NCBI GenBank assembly: GCA_017859995.1
Contig: JAFJUR010000006.1
Coordinates: forward strand, 1 to 36,886
Direction: 5' to 3'
Length of the DNA: 36,886 nucleotides
From: Holophagaceae bacterium
GTDB lineage: Bacteria > Acidobacteriota > Holophagae > Holophagales > Holophagaceae
This document shows positions 35,662 through 36,886 of the stretch, one piece after another (positions within the stretch are counted from its first letter, which is position 1; each line of letters starts with the position of its first letter). The translations under genes were made by a program, and so were the position numbers. The notes below the pieces were generated by a model. That model ran no database searches and was not told where the DNA came from. It saw nothing but the letters and a program-made list of their open reading frames with translations.

Positions 35662-36886
35662 TTAGACGTTCTGCTGCCGCATGACGCTGTGCTTCTTGCC
35701 GTAGGCGAAGTAGATCACGAAGCCGAGGGCCAGCCAGGCGATGAGGCGCCACCAGTTCGCCACGGGCAGGGAGAACATCAACATCAGGCAGGTCAGCACG
35801 CCCATGACGGGCACGAAGGGCACCCAGGGGCAGCGGAAGGGGCGCTCGGCCTCGGGATGCTTCTTGCGCATGATGAGCACGGCCGCGCAGACGATGACGA
35901 AGGCCAGCAGGGTGCCGATGTTGGCGAGGTGGAGCAGGGCGTCGATGGGCAGGAAACCCGCCAGGGTGCCCACGAAGGTGCCGACCAGCATGGTGGATTT
36001 CCAGGGCGTGCGGAACTTCGGGTGCACGTCGCCGAAGGTGGCCTTGGGAAGCAGGCCATCGCGCGCCATGGCCAGGAACACGCGGGGGCCGCTGAGCATC
36101 ATCACCAGCAGCACGGAGGTGATGCCCGCGACACCCGCGGTGGCGATGAGCCCCTCGGCCCAGGCCATGCCCTTCTGCTTGAAGGCCGTCGAAACGGGAG
36201 CGTTGATGTCGAGCTGATCGAACTTGACCATGCCGGTGAGCACGGCCACCACGGCGATGTAGAGCACGGTGCAGACCAGGAGGGAGACGATGATGCCGAT
36301 GGGCACGTCCCGCTGGGGCCGCATGGGTGGAGACCGAGTCGAAGCCGATGTAGGCGAAGAAGATGATGGCCGCGCCGGCCATGGTGCCGATGGGCGCGCC
36401 ACCGCCGTCCACCATGCCCGCCACGCGGTGTCCGAAGAAGCTGATGCCAGTCCACCCGAAGGGCGCGAAGGGGTGCCAGTTGGTCGTGGTGATGAAGAAG
36501 GCGCCCACGGCGATGACGAAGAGCACGGCGGCCACCTTGATGGCCACCATGACGCCGTTGAAGGTGGCGCTCTCCTGGATTCCCTTCACAAGGATGGCGG
36601 TGATGATCGCCACGATGAGGAGGGCCGGCAGGTTCATCATGGCGCCCGTGCTCGCGAAGTGGCCCGTGGCGGGATCGTACTTCCAGGGCGATTCGCTGAG
36701 AAGCTTGGGAATGTGGATGCCGATGTTGCTGACGGCGCTTTGGAAGTAGGCGGACCAGCCGGTGGCCACCGCCGCGCTGGAGACGCCATATTCGAGGATG
36801 AGATCCCATCCGATGATCCAGGCGAACAGCTCGCCCAGCGTGGCGTAGGCGTAGGTGTAGGCCGAGCCCGCCACGGGCACCATGGC
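35662..36886 (-). pseudogene. APC-family amino acid permease, apparent frameshift near 36320; N-terminus beyond window
   Basis: Frame A VPVAGSAYTYAYATLGELFAWIIGWDLILEY...FFAYIGFDSVSTHA, then frame B PQRDVPIGIIVSLLVCTVLYIAVVAVLTG...GKKHSVMRQQNV; the expected EE-x-x-(N/R) before PQRD is absent. Confidence 0.8.

Overview
The window is a high-GC bacterial chromosomal segment. Gene content suggests an Acidobacteriota/Holophagae-like organism, but that is inference only. About 35 protein-coding genes, mostly housekeeping, are arranged in short operons. There is no CRISPR array, transposase, phage module or rRNA.

Main landmarks, left to right:
- 3' end of an ilvE-like aminotransferase, with a terminator.
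- ECF sigma factor plus YCII/DGPF pair, with an ECF42-type promoter match between them.
- Two divergent tRNA-Ser genes (TGA and GCT).
- A five-gene operon (HlyD adaptor, ABC ATPase, long MacB/FtsX permease, NtrC-type regulator, histidine kinase), preceded by a good sigma-54 -24/-12 match and a cluster of GGGAC/GTCCC inverted repeats.
- A comEA / pseudopilin / truncated pseudopilin paralogue / radC cluster.
- An AT-rich intergenic island, then ahcY preceded by an SAH riboswitch.
- A metacaspase-like protease, NUDIX hydrolase, DinB, glutaminase and an RlmF-like methyltransferase.
- DUF1015-serA-serC.
- A REC-DUF4388 regulator with a GH113-like protein, a CBS/CNNM transporter and a DUF1624/DUF5009-like membrane acyltransferase.
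- An APC permease with an apparent frameshift at a conserved motif.

The strongest hunt results are regulatory: the sigma-54/UAS architecture, the ECF42 promoter, the SAH riboswitch and its candidate expression platform. After these come the anchorless pseudopilin paralogue and dispersed palindromic intergenic elements. I found no clear evidence of a wholly new system. The long antisense ORFs in the track are high-GC artefacts.
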